Notes under the pieces: generated by a model
The model's input: the letters and a program-made list of their open reading frames with translations, nothing else
Told to the model about the DNA's origin: nothing
The model's database searches: none
Assembly (NCBI RefSeq): GCF_900119845.1
Contig: NZ_FPKU01000003.1
Location: forward strand, 220,145 to 284,144
From: Devosia enhydra
GTDB taxonomy: Bacteria; Pseudomonadota; Alphaproteobacteria; Rhizobiales; Devosiaceae
Reading direction: 5' to 3'
Length of the DNA: 64,000 bases
Part shown: positions 25,493 through 35,030 of the stretch, one piece after another
Layout: each line of letters opens with the position of its first letter
Position numbering within the stretch: position 1 is the stretch's first letter
Program-made: the position numbers and the translations under genes

Positions 25493-26691
25493 CAATAGGC
25501 TCCGATATTGAGCGCATCGGCGAGGCCTTCGCCGACGACCGAGCGGTCCTCGGCGGCGGCGCGCACGCTTGCGAGACTTTCGAGGCCCGAGACCCGCGCA
25601 CCCCGCGCGAGCAACGCCCAATATCCATAGCCGAAGACGACCTCACCGAGGAGTGCCAGCCCGCCCACGAAGCCAAGATAGCTGCCGATGACGAGCGCCA
25701 CCTCGGCCCAGCCGGTGCGGGCGAGACGAGCGAGATCGGCCGCATCAGGCAGGCCGCTCGCCACCGCACCCTCGCCCAAGAGGAGGATCACGACGATGAT
25801 GCCCCCGACAAAGCACAGGATCGACCAGAGCAGGGCGAGTGCGCCATAGGCCAGCACCTGACCCACCAGGATGCGGGCCCTGACCCGCAGGTCGAGCCGC
25901 GCTGCGCCCAGGGTGACGCAGGAATAGAGCCGCGAGAGCGTGCGGGCGCGATAGTGATACCAGCCCAGAAAGGCACACAGCAGAAAAAGAGAGCCGAACA
26001 CCAGCCACGGCCAGGCGCGTCCCTCAAGCGTAACGGCGATGATGAACGCGATCACCGCGAGGATCAGCAGGCCGAAATAGAGCCGGTAGAAGGGTCCGGC
26101 CAGGGTTCGCCACGAACCGGAGAAGGCAAAGCGCCTGTCGCCATAAAAGCAGTGCGTCCAGCGATAGCGCCAGAGGCTTGCCGCCATGAAGGGATAAGCG
26201 AGCCCCAGAGTGGCGAGCACCACCAGCGACCACAGGAACCGCCTTGCCGCATAGGCCCAGGCACTGCCGCGCTGGTCGAAACGGATGCCGCGCCAGAGCG
26301 TGCGGGACAGGCGGAAATCGCGCGCCCGGTACAAAGCATAGCCGGTCATGAACCAGAAGAGCAGGCCAACCACGCCATAGCCGATGACCGCCACGTCGCC
26401 GCCCTGGGTCGCGAAGTAGAAAAAGGCGATATAGAGGGGCAGGAAGAAGGCGACTGCGAAGAAGAAGCCGACAAGCAGTTGCAGCGCATTGCCGGTATAT
26501 TCGAGCGGCTCGCCGCCGATCAGCGTGTTGGTCCAGTAGAAACGGCGCGTCTGCGTCGTCAGCCAGAACCGGTAGATGCCGAGCGTCGGCAGCATCAGCA
26601 GGTAGCCGCGCAGGAGAAGCCAGAACAAAGGCCAGCGGCCGGCCACGAAACGGGCCGAGCCGACATCCGTGTCTTCACCCCTGTCTGTCAT
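25492..26691 (-). CDS. YjgN/DUF898 family membrane protein
   Basis: A 399-aa polytopic inner-membrane protein with about ten hydrophobic segments. The family signature appears as an internal repeat of an FWRYRWTHCFYGDRRF-like stretch (first in the N-terminal part as RRFYWTNTLIGGEPLEYTG, then again in the middle). The function of DUF898 proteins is unknown. Coupling to an M48 peptidase through a TGATG overlap is a recurrent pattern in Proteobacteria, as I recall, and hints that the peptidase acts on a membrane-associated target. Confidence 0.87.
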   Translation of the reverse strand: MTDRGEDTDVGSARFVAGRWPLFWLLLRGYLLMLPTLGIYRFWLTTQTRRFYWTNTLIGGEPLEYTGNALQLLVGFFFAVAFFLPLYIAFFYFATQGGDVAVIGYGVVGLLFWFMTGYALYRARDFRLSRTLWRGIRFDQRGSAWAYAARRFLWSLVVLATLGLAYPFMAASLWRYRWTHCFYGDRRFAFSGSWRTLAGPFYRLYFGLLILAVIAFIIAVTLEGRAWPWLVFGSLFLLCAFLGWYHYRARTLSRLYSCVTLGAARLDLRVRARILVGQVLAYGALALLWSILCFVGGIIVVILLLGEGAVASGLPDAADLARLARTGWAEVALVIGSYLGFVGGLALLGEVVFGYGYWALLARGARVSGLESLASVRAAAEDRSVVGEGLADALNIGAY

Positions 26692-26752
26692 GATGTGGCC
26701 CCCGATAGCCGCACGATTTCACGCCTTAGGCGCGGCGGCAAGGGCTCCGAGG

Positions 26753-27379
26753 TCAGGGATAAAGGCGCTGTCGCGACCAGGGTGAGGCTTCGTCAGGCCG
26801 GGTAAACCGCACCCGGTCATGCAGGCGATGGGCGCCATCCTTCCAGAATTCGATGGCCTGCGGGCGGATGCGGAAGCCCGACCAATGGCCGGGCCGGGGC
26901 ACCGGATCCTCGCCAAGATCGCTGGCCAGCCGATCCACCCGCTCGACCAGCACGCTGCGCGCGGCGAGCGGCCGGGACTGATCGGAGGCATGAGCGCCAA
27001 GCTGCGACACGCGGTTTCGCGTCGCGAAATAGGCGTCCGCCTCCATATCCGACACGCGCTCGACCGAGCCGCGCACCCGTACCTGCCGGCGCAGCGATTT
27101 CCAGTGCATCACAAAGGCTGCATGGGGATGGGCGAGCAACTGGTTACCCTTGGCGCTCTCGAAATTGGTGAAAAAGCAGAAGCCGCGCCCATCGCGTGCG
27201 TTGAGCAGAACCATCCGCACATCGGGTACGCCGGCATCGTCCACCGTTGCGAGCGCCATGGCGTGCGGATCGTTGGGTTCGCTGGCTTTTGCCTCGGCGA
27301 ACCAGTCCTCGAACAGCGCGAAAGGGTCGATCGGATCGGTACTGGCGTCGTCGAAGAGCTGATCTGTAAGGCTGGTCAT
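26753..27379 (-). CDS. pdxH: pyridoxamine 5'-phosphate oxidase
   Basis: Makes pyridoxal 5'-phosphate from the pyridoxamine or pyridoxine phosphate, using FMN (208 aa, standard size). FMN and substrate motifs are visible: PDVRMVLLNARDGRGFCFFTN (in two halves, residues about 44-64), HWKSLRRQVRVRG and the C-terminal GFRIRPQAIEFW and RLHDRVRF, ending WSRQRLYP. The ATG at 27379 is chosen because the protein then aligns with the family; the in-frame extension to 27505 runs through the promoter of the divergent DnaJ-like gene. Confidence 0.97.
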   Translation of the reverse strand: MTSLTDQLFDDASTDPIDPFALFEDWFAEAKASEPNDPHAMALATVDDAGVPDVRMVLLNARDGRGFCFFTNFESAKGNQLLAHPHAAFVMHWKSLRRQVRVRGSVERVSDMEADAYFATRNRVSQLGAHASDQSRPLAARSVLVERVDRLASDLGEDPVPRPGHWSGFRIRPQAIEFWKDGAHRLHDRVRFTRPDEASPWSRQRLYP

Positions 27380-27488
27380 TGCAATGACATTCCTGTCTCC
27401 GGGGGCTGCTGGACATTCCCGGATGCCATCGCCATATACGGGGCGAACAGGCGGTGTTGCAACCGCCGCGACATTCGGTAGCAAGAGC

Positions 27489-28433
27489 ATGCGTGACCCG
27501 TACACCGTTCTCGGGGTGCCCAGATCGGTCGGCGAGAAAGAGCTGAAAGCAGCTTACCGCAAGCTGGCCAAGGCGCTCCATCCCGACCAGAACAAGGACG
27601 ACCCCAAGACCCAGGAAAAATTCGCCGAGGTCTCCTCGGCCTATGACTTCCTGTCCGACAAGCAGAAGCGCGCCCAGTATGACCGGGGCGAGATCGATGC
27701 GGATGGCAATCCCCGCTTCGCCGGCTTTCCGCCGGGCGGCGGCGGGGGCCGATCCGGCGCGGCCGGGGCCTCCGGTTTTTCGGCCGAAGACATTCTCAAG
27801 GAGTTCATGAGCGGCTTTTCGGGCAGCCCGCGCGGTGGCGCGCGCGGCCCGGGTTCGGGCGCGGCCGGCTGGGATCCGTTCACCGGCAGCGCCGGCCAAT
27901 CGACCCGCCAGCAGAGCTTCAAGGGCGATGATGTCTCGGTAACCGCTGCCGTCTCGCTCGAGGATGCGCATTCGGGCGCGAGCGTGCCGCTCCATATGCC
28001 CAATGGGCGCACCCTCAACGTCAAGCTGCCGCGCAAGGTCGAGGATGGCCAGCAGATCCGCCTGCGCGGCCAGGGTACCGCCAATCCCATGGGCGGCGAG
28101 CCGGGCGATGCCATCGTCACGGTCAAGTTCGCCCATCACCCGCGGTTCCGGCGGGAGGGCGCCGACCTCAGGGTCGATGTGCCGATCACCCTTTACGAGG
28201 CGGTGCTCGGGGCAAAGGTGCGCGTGCCGACGCTCGACGGCTCGGTCGAGCTCAACCTGCCGCCCGGGGTCAACACCCAGAAGGCGCTGCGCCTCAAGGG
28301 CAAGGGCCTGCATGGCGATGGCGATCTTTATGCCAGCCTCAGGGTGGTCTTGCCCGAAGGCGGCGATCCCGACCTTGAAAGCCTGATGCGGTTCTGGCGG
28401 GACCAGAAGCCCTACAAGGTGCGCGACCAGTAA
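27489..28433 (+). CDS. DnaJ-domain co-chaperone, CbpA-like
   Basis: Hsp40 of 314 aa. An N-terminal J domain (about residues 3-65) contains the HPD motif in ALHPDQNKDD, which stimulates DnaK ATPase. A Gly/Phe-rich linker follows (FPPGGGGGRSG..) and then two C-terminal substrate-binding domains (VEDGQQIRLRGQG, GDLYASLRVVLPEGGDP). The cysteine-rich zinc domain of DnaJ is absent, which places it with CbpA-type or DjlA-like class II proteins. AAGAGC precedes the ATG at 27489. It is divergent from pdxH, with about 110 bases between. Confidence 0.92.
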   Translation: MRDPYTVLGVPRSVGEKELKAAYRKLAKALHPDQNKDDPKTQEKFAEVSSAYDFLSDKQKRAQYDRGEIDADGNPRFAGFPPGGGGGRSGAAGASGFSAEDILKEFMSGFSGSPRGGARGPGSGAAGWDPFTGSAGQSTRQQSFKGDDVSVTAAVSLEDAHSGASVPLHMPNGRTLNVKLPRKVEDGQQIRLRGQGTANPMGGEPGDAIVTVKFAHHPRFRREGADLRVDVPITLYEAVLGAKVRVPTLDGSVELNLPPGVNTQKALRLKGKGLHGDGDLYASLRVVLPEGGDPDLESLMRFWRDQKPYKVRDQ

Positions 28434-28439
28434 GCGGGG

Positions 28440-29387
28440 TCAGGATCGCGGGGCGGCGGCGCGGCGGAGGCGGTCATTGATCGCCTCGCCCAGCCCGGTT
28501 TCGGGAATGGGTGCCACGGCGATTCCGGAAGCCTCGGCATCGAGTTGATGCAGCATCGAAAATAGGTTGCGGGCTGCCTCGCGCAGGTCACGCGTCGCGG
28601 AGAGGTTGCGCAACCCTGACGTTGCCGATTGAGGCTCGTTGCCGAACGCCAGATAGGCTTCTCCGGGCTCGGGGACCGCGGCATCGAGCCGGAGATGGGC
28701 GCGGGGCGCATAGTGCGAGAGCAGCATCCCCGGCGCGGCAATCGCGGCATCGGCGCGCGCTACGGCAACCGGCGTGCCGATCGCCGCTTCGATGACGTCA
28801 CGGGGCAGCGCCCCTGCACGCAGCTGTGTCGCCGCGCCATCGGCGATGGCGAGGATGGTCGATTCCACCCCGGCCTCGCAGGGTCCGCCATCGAGCACCG
28901 GCACGGCACCGCCAAAGCCATCGATCACCTGTTGCGCCGTCGTGGGTGAAAGGCGGCCCGAGGGATTGGCCGAGGGTGCGGCGATCGGCCGGTCGGCCGC
29001 TCGGATCAGCGCCTGGGCGATGGGATGGGCCGGCACCCGCAGTGCTACCGTATCGAGCCCGGCTGTCACGAGATCGGAGAGCCCGGCATCGTCCTTGAGG
29101 GGCAGCACCAGCGTCAGAGGCCCCGGCCAGAACCTCTCGGCGAGGCGACGGGCCAGATCATCGAACAAGGCGAAGCGTTCAGCCATGGCGAGGTCGGCGC
29201 AATGCACGATGAGCGGATTGAAGCGCGGCCGGCCCTTGGTCTCGTAGATCTTGAGGACGGCATCGGGATTGGTAGCATCGGCGGCCAGCCCATAGACGGT
29301 CTCGGTGGGCATGCCGACGACCTCGCCACTGCGCAAAAGCGCGGCGAAACGGCCGATCGATGCAATGAGGTCAGGCTGGCTCTGCAT
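28440..29387 (-). CDS. L-threonylcarbamoyladenylate synthase, Sua5/YwlC type
   Basis: Makes threonylcarbamoyl-AMP from threonine, bicarbonate and ATP for the t6A37 modification of ANN-reading tRNAs (315 aa). The N-terminal YrdC domain shows PTETVYGLAADA, KGRPRFNPLIVH, ERFWPGPLTLVL and APSANPSGRLSPT. A linker leads to the shorter C-terminal Sua5 domain, whose linker motif SHYAPRA is seen (about residue 245). The presence of that domain makes it the long Sua5 form rather than TsaC. ATG at 29387. It is convergent with the DnaJ-like gene (6-base gap) and divergent from the deacetylase gene. Confidence 0.95.
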   Translation of the reverse strand: MQSQPDLIASIGRFAALLRSGEVVGMPTETVYGLAADATNPDAVLKIYETKGRPRFNPLIVHCADLAMAERFALFDDLARRLAERFWPGPLTLVLPLKDDAGLSDLVTAGLDTVALRVPAHPIAQALIRAADRPIAAPSANPSGRLSPTTAQQVIDGFGGAVPVLDGGPCEAGVESTILAIADGAATQLRAGALPRDVIEAAIGTPVAVARADAAIAAPGMLLSHYAPRAHLRLDAAVPEPGEAYLAFGNEPQSATSGLRNLSATRDLREAARNLFSMLHQLDAEASGIAVAPIPETGLGEAINDRLRRAAAPRS

Positions 29388-29476
29388 GGCGCGTGTTTGA
29401 CAAGCCAGAGCCGCCACGTCAAGAAAGCCGCTTGCACGGGCCCCAGCGCCCCTTTCATTCGGAGGCGCGAGCCCCC

Positions 29477-30415
29477 TTGACCACACTTCTCGTCAGCCAG
29501 CGCAATTTCGAAAGTCACGTGACCCCGGCAGGGCATCCCGAGCGTCCCGACAGGCTGCGTGCCGTAGAAGAGGCGCTGGCCGGCCAGCGCTTTGCCGCCC
29601 TGGTGCGCCGCGATGCGCCGAGCGCCGATCTGGGGCTGGCCGAACTGGTCCATGGCCCTGGCTATCTCGATATCCTGCGCCGCGCCCGCCCGGCCGAGGG
29701 CATCGGGCAGATCGATGCGGACACCTTCGTCTCCTCCCGCTCGCTCGACGTCGCCTCCACGGCCATCGGTGCCGGGCTCGCGGCGCTCGATGCGGTTCTG
29801 CTGGGCGAGGCGGACAATGCCTTTTGCGCCATCCGCCCCCCCGGACATCATGCCGAAACCGACACCCCGATGGGCTTTTGCCTCGTCAACACGGTGGCAG
29901 TGGTCGCGCGTGAGGCGCAGCGCAAATATGGCGCCGAACGTGTCGCCATCGTCGATTTCGACGTGCATCACGGCAATGGCACGCAGGACATCTTTTACGA
30001 CGATGCCAGCGTGTTCTACGCTTCGAGCCACCAGATGCCGCTCTACCCCGGCACGGGCGCGCCCGGCGAGACCGGGGTCGGCAACATCGTCAACGCCCCC
30101 TTGTCCGCCGGCAGTGGCACGGCCGAGATGCGGGCGGCCTATGAGACGCTGATCCTGCCGGGCCTCGAAGCCTTTTCGCCCGACATCCTGCTCATTTCCG
30201 CCGGCTTTGACGCCGATTATCGCGATCCGCTGGCGCAGGTCGAATGGCAGCCGGAGGATTTCGGCTGGGTCACGACGCGCCTGCTCGATTTTGCCCAGCG
30301 GCGATGCGCCGGTCGGGTGGTGTCGCTGCTTGAAGGCGGCTATGACCTCTCCGGCCTGGCCGAGGGGGCGGCCGAGCATGTCGCTGCCCTTATGGGCGCC
30401 AAACGCACCGCATGA
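29477..30415 (+). CDS. histone deacetylase family protein (acetylpolyamine amidohydrolase-like)
   Basis: Zinc-dependent amidohydrolase of 312 aa. Class II HDAC-like motifs: HPERPDRL near the N-terminus, RPPGHHAE (active-site His pair), FCLVNTVAV, and the zinc ligands in [15 protein letters not shown] and [20 protein letters not shown] comes near the end. Bacterial members deacetylate polyamines or proteins. I chose a TTG start at 29477 because GGAGG lies at 29461-29465; the only alternative (GTG 29393) adds 28 residues foreign to the family. It starts the common rhizobial group deacetylase - xseB - ... - tlyA. Confidence 0.9.
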   Translation: MTTLLVSQRNFESHVTPAGHPERPDRLRAVEEALAGQRFAALVRRDAPSADLGLAELVHGPGYLDILRRARPAEGIGQIDADTFVSSRSLDVASTAIGAGLAALDAVLLGEADNAFCAIRPPGHHAETDTPMGFCLVNTVAVVAREAQRKYGAERVAIVDFDVHHGNGTQDIFYDDASVFYASSHQMPLYPGTGAPGETGVGNIVNAPLSAGSGTAEMRAAYETLILPGLEAFSPDILLISAGFDADYRDPLAQVEWQPEDFGWVTTRLLDFAQRRCAGRVVSLLEGGYDLSGLAEGAAEHVAALMGAKRTA

Positions 30416-30425
30416 GGAGCCCCTG

Positions 30426-30683
30426 ATGGCCGAAACCACCCCTCCCGATATCGCCGCGCTGTCCTTCGAGGCGGCATTGGCCGAACTCGAGACCATTGTC
30501 GGGCGTCTTGAAAGCGGACAGGCACCGCTCAAGGAATCCATCGCGCTCTACGAACGCGGCGCCGCTCTCCGGGCCCATTGCGAAAGCCAGCTCAAGGCGG
30601 CCGAGGCCCGGATCGAAAAGATCATGCTCGACAAGGACGGGCAGCCCGTCGGCACCGAGCCGCTCGACCCGGACACACGCTGA
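30426..30683 (+). CDS. xseB: exodeoxyribonuclease VII small subunit
   Basis: The 85-aa XseB subunit that assembles in several copies on XseA to form the single-strand exonuclease. The core [20 protein letters not shown] followed by [11 protein letters not shown] is unmistakable. The start ATG at 30426 has GAGGAGCCCC ahead. It lies ten bases after the deacetylase gene and is probably co-transcribed. In related genomes I recall dxs coming next; here a SCO-family gene follows instead. Confidence 0.96.
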   Translation: MAETTPPDIAALSFEAALAELETIVGRLESGQAPLKESIALYERGAALRAHCESQLKAAEARIEKIMLDKDGQPVGTEPLDPDTR

Positions 30684-30777
30684 CCCGATAGCAGGCTCGT
30701 GACCGGGCTGCGCCGGTATGTCGCGCGCGGCATCGGCGATCGACCGCTAGAACGGGCGGCAAAACGAGGATGCACTC

Positions 30778-31377
30778 ATGTCCGAACCAAGCTCGCGTGG
30801 CCTTCAGCGCTTTCGCATGATCCTGTGGTCGCTGGTCGTCGTTGCGGCCATCGCGGCGACGGCCGTGTTCTTCCTGCGGCCGCCGACCGGGCCACTGGCC
30901 GTCACCGGCACGCCCTTCGCGCTCAATTCCACGCAAGGGGGCACCTTTACCGAGGCCAGCCTGCGCGGCACGCCCAGCCTCGTGTTTTTCGGCTACACCT
31001 TCTGCCCAGATGTCTGCCCCACGACGCTGGCGGAAAGCGTCGCGTGGAAAGAGGCACTCGGCCTCGAGCAGAATGAGTTGCGCACGATCTTCATCACGGT
31101 CGATCCTGAGCGCGACACGCAGGAGGTTCTGACCAGCTATCTCTCGGGCTTCGATCCGTCGGTGCTGGGCCTTGTGGGCGACGAAGCCCAGACCGAGGCG
31201 GCCAAGAAGGCGTTCGGAGCCTTCTCGCAGAAGGCGTCGGATGACGAATTCTATCTCGTCGACCACACCGCCAGCGTCTACCTGATCGGCGCCGATGGGC
31301 AGTTCAAGGGCACCATCGCCTATGGCGAAGCGATGGAGACGGCTCTCGGCAAGATCCGGCGGCTGGTGGGCGCCTGA
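30778..31377 (+). CDS. SCO1/SenC family copper-binding protein
   Basis: Membrane-tethered thioredoxin-fold protein of 199 aa. One N-terminal transmembrane segment (about residues 13-33) anchors it with the domain in the periplasm. Copper ligands are Cys76 and Cys80 (TFCPDVCP) and His163 (VDHTAS). SCO proteins deliver copper to the CuA site of cytochrome c oxidase subunit II or act as thiol-disulfide reductants. No oxidase genes are near, so its client is encoded elsewhere. Position between xseB and tlyA is unusual compared with the rhizobial order I recall. Confidence 0.95.
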   Translation: MSEPSSRGLQRFRMILWSLVVVAAIAATAVFFLRPPTGPLAVTGTPFALNSTQGGTFTEASLRGTPSLVFFGYTFCPDVCPTTLAESVAWKEALGLEQNELRTIFITVDPERDTQEVLTSYLSGFDPSVLGLVGDEAQTEAAKKAFGAFSQKASDDEFYLVDHTASVYLIGADGQFKGTIAYGEAMETALGKIRRLVGA

Positions 31378-31380
31378 GCC

Positions 31381-32121
31381 ATGGAGCGGCAAAGGCTTGA
31401 CCGGGCGCTCGAGGCGCGCGGCCTGATCCAGAGCCGCGCCCGGGCGCGAGACGCGATCCTGCGCGGCACCGTGCAGGTCAATGGCGTCATCGCCACCAAG
31501 CCGCACCAGCCTATAGCCGAGAGCGACATCATCACCCTTGATGACGCGGCGGCGGCCTATGTGTCGCGCGCCGCTCTCAAGCTCATCGCCGGTCTCGATG
31601 CGGGCGATGTCGCCGTCGCAGGCCGCACATGCCTCGATGTCGGATCATCGACGGGCGGGTTCACGCAGGTTCTGGTCGAACGCGGCGCGGCCCGCATCTA
31701 TGCGGTGGATGTCGGGCAGGACCAGCTCCACCAGAAGCTGCGCAGCCTGCCGCAAGTGATTTCACTCGAATCACAAAACGCCCGCGCGCTGGACCGCGCA
31801 CTCGTGCCGGATCCCATCGACCTCCTCGTCTGCGATGTCAGCTTCGTGTCGGTCACCAAGGTGCTTGCGGCGCCCCTCTCGCTCTGCACAGGAGACGCCG
31901 ATGCTGTCATCCTGATCAAGCCGCAATTCGAGGTCGGGCCCGAGCATATCGGCAAGGGCGGGCTCGTGACCAACGAGGCGGCCATCGCCAATGCCAATGA
32001 GAGCGTCATCGCTTTCATGGCCGAAGCCGGCTGGGCCTTGCGCCAGTCCCTCCCCTCGCCCATCACCGGCGGTGATGGCAATCGCGAGACGGTGGCTATG
32101 TTTCGACGTGGCGCAGGCTGA
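31381..32121 (+). CDS. tlyA: TlyA family 16S/23S rRNA 2'-O-methyltransferase
   Basis: A 246-aa protein with an N-terminal S4 RNA-binding domain (RLDRALEARGLIQSRARARD, residues about 3-23, and VQVNGVI) and a Rossmann methyltransferase domain with the SAM motif LDVGSSTGGFTQVLVERGA near residue 80 and a KPQFEVG motif. In Mycobacterium TlyA methylates C1409 of 16S and C1920 of 23S rRNA, and its loss gives capreomycin resistance; only the 23S activity is certain for the short type. It starts 3 bases after the SCO gene. Confidence 0.93.
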   Translation: MERQRLDRALEARGLIQSRARARDAILRGTVQVNGVIATKPHQPIAESDIITLDDAAAAYVSRAALKLIAGLDAGDVAVAGRTCLDVGSSTGGFTQVLVERGAARIYAVDVGQDQLHQKLRSLPQVISLESQNARALDRALVPDPIDLLVCDVSFVSVTKVLAAPLSLCTGDADAVILIKPQFEVGPEHIGKGGLVTNEAAIANANESVIAFMAEAGWALRQSLPSPITGGDGNRETVAMFRRGAG

Positions 32122-32127
32122 TCTTTT

Positions 32128-32751
32128 TCAGGCGGTGGCGGGATCGAGCCGGCCGGCGATCGTCTCGACAGCCTCGACGAACCGGTCATGGGCCTCGCGC
32201 GTCGGCCAGGGCCGGATCAGGCGATCGAACCGTTCGAGATCGAAGCTTGCGATGCTCGGGGCCCCGAACAGGCGGCGTGCCTCGTCGCGCCCGAAGCCGG
32301 CAAGTTCCACCGCCTCGAAGAAGGCGGCTTCGCGATCGGCCTTCTTGATCAGCTTCAGAAGCGCCGGCTGCGGCAGGGCATTGAGCCCGAAGCGCACATG
32401 CACGGCGCCCTGCAGGCGCTGTTCCACCTCGCGATAATTGCCGCCCATCGCTGCCTTGAAGGGCGAGATGATGTCGCCCATCACATATTCAGGGGCGTCG
32501 TGCAGCACCGCGTAAAGCTCGGCGCGCGCATCGACGCTCTCGTCCATCAGCCGCACGATCTCGAGCACCAGCACCGAATGCTGGGCTACGGAGAAGGGAT
32601 AGTCCCCGATGGTCTGGCCGTTCCAGCGGGCGACGCGCGCCAGCCCGTGCGCGATGTCGGAGAGTTCGACATCGAGCGGAGAGGGATCGAGGATATCCAG
32701 CCGGCGGCCCGACAGCATTCTCTGCCAGGCGCGGCTCTTGGCGGGTGGCAT
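32128..32751 (-). CDS. HD domain phosphohydrolase, YfbR-like
   Basis: Metal-dependent phosphohydrolase of 207 aa, probably a 5'-deoxynucleotidase. HD-domain residues appear as VAQHSVLV (first His), LHDAPEYVMGDI (HD pair) and KKADREAA (distal Asp). The stretch DGDI-like MGDIISPFK is characteristic of the YfbR-like subgroup that converts deoxynucleoside monophosphates to deoxynucleosides. It is convergent with tlyA, with six bases between. ATG at 32751 with GGCGGG ahead on the minus strand. Confidence 0.88.
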   Translation of the reverse strand: MPPAKSRAWQRMLSGRRLDILDPSPLDVELSDIAHGLARVARWNGQTIGDYPFSVAQHSVLVLEIVRLMDESVDARAELYAVLHDAPEYVMGDIISPFKAAMGGNYREVEQRLQGAVHVRFGLNALPQPALLKLIKKADREAAFFEAVELAGFGRDEARRLFGAPSIASFDLERFDRLIRPWPTREAHDRFVEAVETIAGRLDPATA

Positions 32752-32800
32752 TCACAGATCTCGCGGCAGCGCGCCCCGGCCCTTGGAGCGCGGGCAAAGC

Positions 32801-33631
32801 CTAATCGGCAGCCGGAGATTCGCCAAACCCATATGTCGCCCAGGCCGGGAGGCTGAGCGTCACAGGCGCGCCATGGACCGTTGCCGCTGCGGGATCGGTA
32901 ATCCGATCAAGCCTGAGGATCGCCACCGCCTGCCCCCCCACCGGCCGCCCAAGCACGCCCGCCTCGCGGCCATCTGCCATGAGAGGCGCGCCCGCTTCGA
33001 CGGCATCTGCGAGCCCGGAGACGATGACGGGCCGCCGGCGCGCCGTGCCGCGATGCTGCATGCGGCTCACCACTTCCTGCCCGATATAGCAGCCCTTGGC
33101 GAAATCGACCCCGCCCAGAAGATCCATGCCCAGATCATGCGGAAACTGGCTGTCGGGGGCGAAATCGGGCCCCTGCTCGGCAATACCGGCGGCAACCCGC
33201 GGCCCCGCCACCAGCGCCGGGTTATTGCTCCAGACAATCGCAGCTTCGCGCGGGGCAATGATGCGATAGCCGAGGCCCTCGGCGCGGCCGTCGCTGTCGC
33301 TCAGCACACCCGCGACCGGCGCCTCGGCCCAGCCGACGGCATGGGTCTCGCTTAGGGGCTCGATCTCGACCTTGGCGCGGAGCCGGTACATCCGCATGCG
33401 CTTGAAAAAGGCCTCGGCGCTCGTTGCATCCACATCGAGCCAGAAGGCGTCGTCATGCCAGCTCCAGAGCCCCTCGCACTGCACCTTGCCCTGTGGGGAG
33501 AGGAGCGCCCACCATCGCGCCGGGCCCGGTTCGGCGAGGATGCGACCGGTGATGACATCGAACAGGAGATGCTGGGCATCCGGGCCGGCGAAGCGGAACG
33601 CCACGCGGTCGGGGCGGAGGATTGTGGGCAT
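32801..33631 (-). CDS. ygfZ: folate-binding protein YgfZ (GcvT-like)
   Basis: A 276-aa GcvT-fold protein that uses tetrahydrofolate to help repair or build iron-sulphur clusters. The signature KGCYIGQEVVSRMQHRG lies near residue 175-190 and includes the conserved Cys. The N-terminal domain (LRPDRVAFRFAGPDAQHLL) and the C-terminal barrel are complete. Divergent from the dihydroorotase gene with 56 bases between the starts, so the two share a promoter region. Confidence 0.94.
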   Translation of the reverse strand: MPTILRPDRVAFRFAGPDAQHLLFDVITGRILAEPGPARWWALLSPQGKVQCEGLWSWHDDAFWLDVDATSAEAFFKRMRMYRLRAKVEIEPLSETHAVGWAEAPVAGVLSDSDGRAEGLGYRIIAPREAAIVWSNNPALVAGPRVAAGIAEQGPDFAPDSQFPHDLGMDLLGGVDFAKGCYIGQEVVSRMQHRGTARRRPVIVSGLADAVEAGAPLMADGREAGVLGRPVGGQAVAILRLDRITDPAAATVHGAPVTLSLPAWATYGFGESPAAD

Positions 33632-33687
33632 GAAACTCTTCCGTTACACCCGCCGCAGAGCGGAACGGCAGGACGACAGGGCTAGAC

Positions 33688-35019
33688 ATGGCGCAGTATG
33701 ACGCGATCTTCAAGAACGGCACGGTGGTCAATCAGGATGGCCGGAGCCAGGTGGACCTCGCGGTGCGCGCCGGCCGCATCGTCGCCATCGGCGCGCTGTC
33801 GGGCGCCTCGGCGGCCGAAACCATCGACTGCACGGGCCTGCACATCCTACCCGGCGTCATAGACACCCAGGTGCATTTTCGCGAGCCCGGCCTGACGCAC
33901 AAGGAAGATCTGGAAACCGGCTCGCGCGCCGCCGTGATGGGCGGGGTCACCGGGGTCTTCGAAATGCCCAACACCAATCCGCTGACCACGACGCGCGAAA
34001 CCTTCGCCGCCAAGATCGCGGCCGGCACCGGCCGCATGCACTGCGATTTCGCCTTCTATATCGGGGGCACGCACGACAATATCGCAGAGCTTTCCGAGCT
34101 CGAGCGCCTGCCCGGCTGTGCCGGGGTCAAGGTGTTCATGGGCTCCTCGACTGGCTCGCTGCTGGTGGCCGACGATGATGGCGTCGAGGCCATCCTGCGC
34201 GCCATCTCGCGCCGCGCCGCCTTCCATTCGGAAGACGAGTTCATGCTCGAGGCACGCAAGCACCTCCGCGTCGAAGGCGATCCCTCGAGCCACCCCGTGT
34301 GGCGGTCGCCCGAAGTCGCGCTCAACTGCACCCAGCGGCTGGTGGTGCTGGCCCGCAAGACCGGCAAGCGCATCCATGTGCTGCATATCTCGACTGCCGA
34401 AGAGATGGCCTTCCTCGCCGACCATAAGGATGTCGCGAGCGTCGAGGTCACCCCGCATCACCTGACGCTGGACGAGACCGCCTACGAGCGGCTCGGCACC
34501 TATGCGCAGATGAACCCGCCGGTGCGCGACACGGCTCACCGCGCAGCGATCTGGGCCGGGGTGGCCAATGGCGTTGCCGACATCCTAGGCTCCGATCACG
34601 CGCCCCACACGCGCGAGGAAAAGGACCACCCCTACCCTCACTCTCATTCCGGCATGACGGGGGTGCAGACGCTCGTGCCCACCATGCTCGATCATGTGAA
34701 TGCCGGGCGCCTGAGCCTCGAACGCTTCGTGGACATGACCAGCGCCGGCCCCAACCGCCTGTTCGGCATCGCCAACAAGGGCCGCATCGCCGTGGGTTAT
34801 GATGCAGACCTCACCATCGTCGACCTCAAGCGACGCCAGACCATCACCAATGGCTGGATCGCGAGCCGGGCCGGCTGGACGCCCTATGATGGCGTGACGG
34901 TCACCGGCTGGCCGGTCGGCACCATCGTGCGCGGACAGAAGGTGATGTGGGAAGGCGAGCTCGTGACGCCATCGCAGGGGCAGCCGATGCGCTTCCTCGA
35001 GGCCCTGCCCCCGGGCTGA
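33688..35019 (+). CDS. dihydroorotase, class I type
   Basis: Amidohydrolase-superfamily enzyme of 443 aa that interconverts carbamoyl-aspartate and dihydroorotate in pyrimidine synthesis. Metal ligands: DTQVHFREPGLTHKEDL (the HxH position reads H-F, with VHF rather than VHLR, so the first ligand pair is DxxVHxRxPG), the histidines in VLHISTAE and VEVTPHHL, and GSDHAPHTREEK near residue 308. One visible variant is Gln before V in TQVHF. The gene is not next to pyrB. Because class I members include related amidohydrolases, function as PyrC is likely but not certain. Confidence 0.87.
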   Translation: MAQYDAIFKNGTVVNQDGRSQVDLAVRAGRIVAIGALSGASAAETIDCTGLHILPGVIDTQVHFREPGLTHKEDLETGSRAAVMGGVTGVFEMPNTNPLTTTRETFAAKIAAGTGRMHCDFAFYIGGTHDNIAELSELERLPGCAGVKVFMGSSTGSLLVADDDGVEAILRAISRRAAFHSEDEFMLEARKHLRVEGDPSSHPVWRSPEVALNCTQRLVVLARKTGKRIHVLHISTAEEMAFLADHKDVASVEVTPHHLTLDETAYERLGTYAQMNPPVRDTAHRAAIWAGVANGVADILGSDHAPHTREEKDHPYPHSHSGMTGVQTLVPTMLDHVNAGRLSLERFVDMTSAGPNRLFGIANKGRIAVGYDADLTIVDLKRRQTITNGWIASRAGWTPYDGVTVTGWPVGTIVRGQKVMWEGELVTPSQGQPMRFLEALPPG

Positions 35020-35030
35020 ACGCCCTGAAG

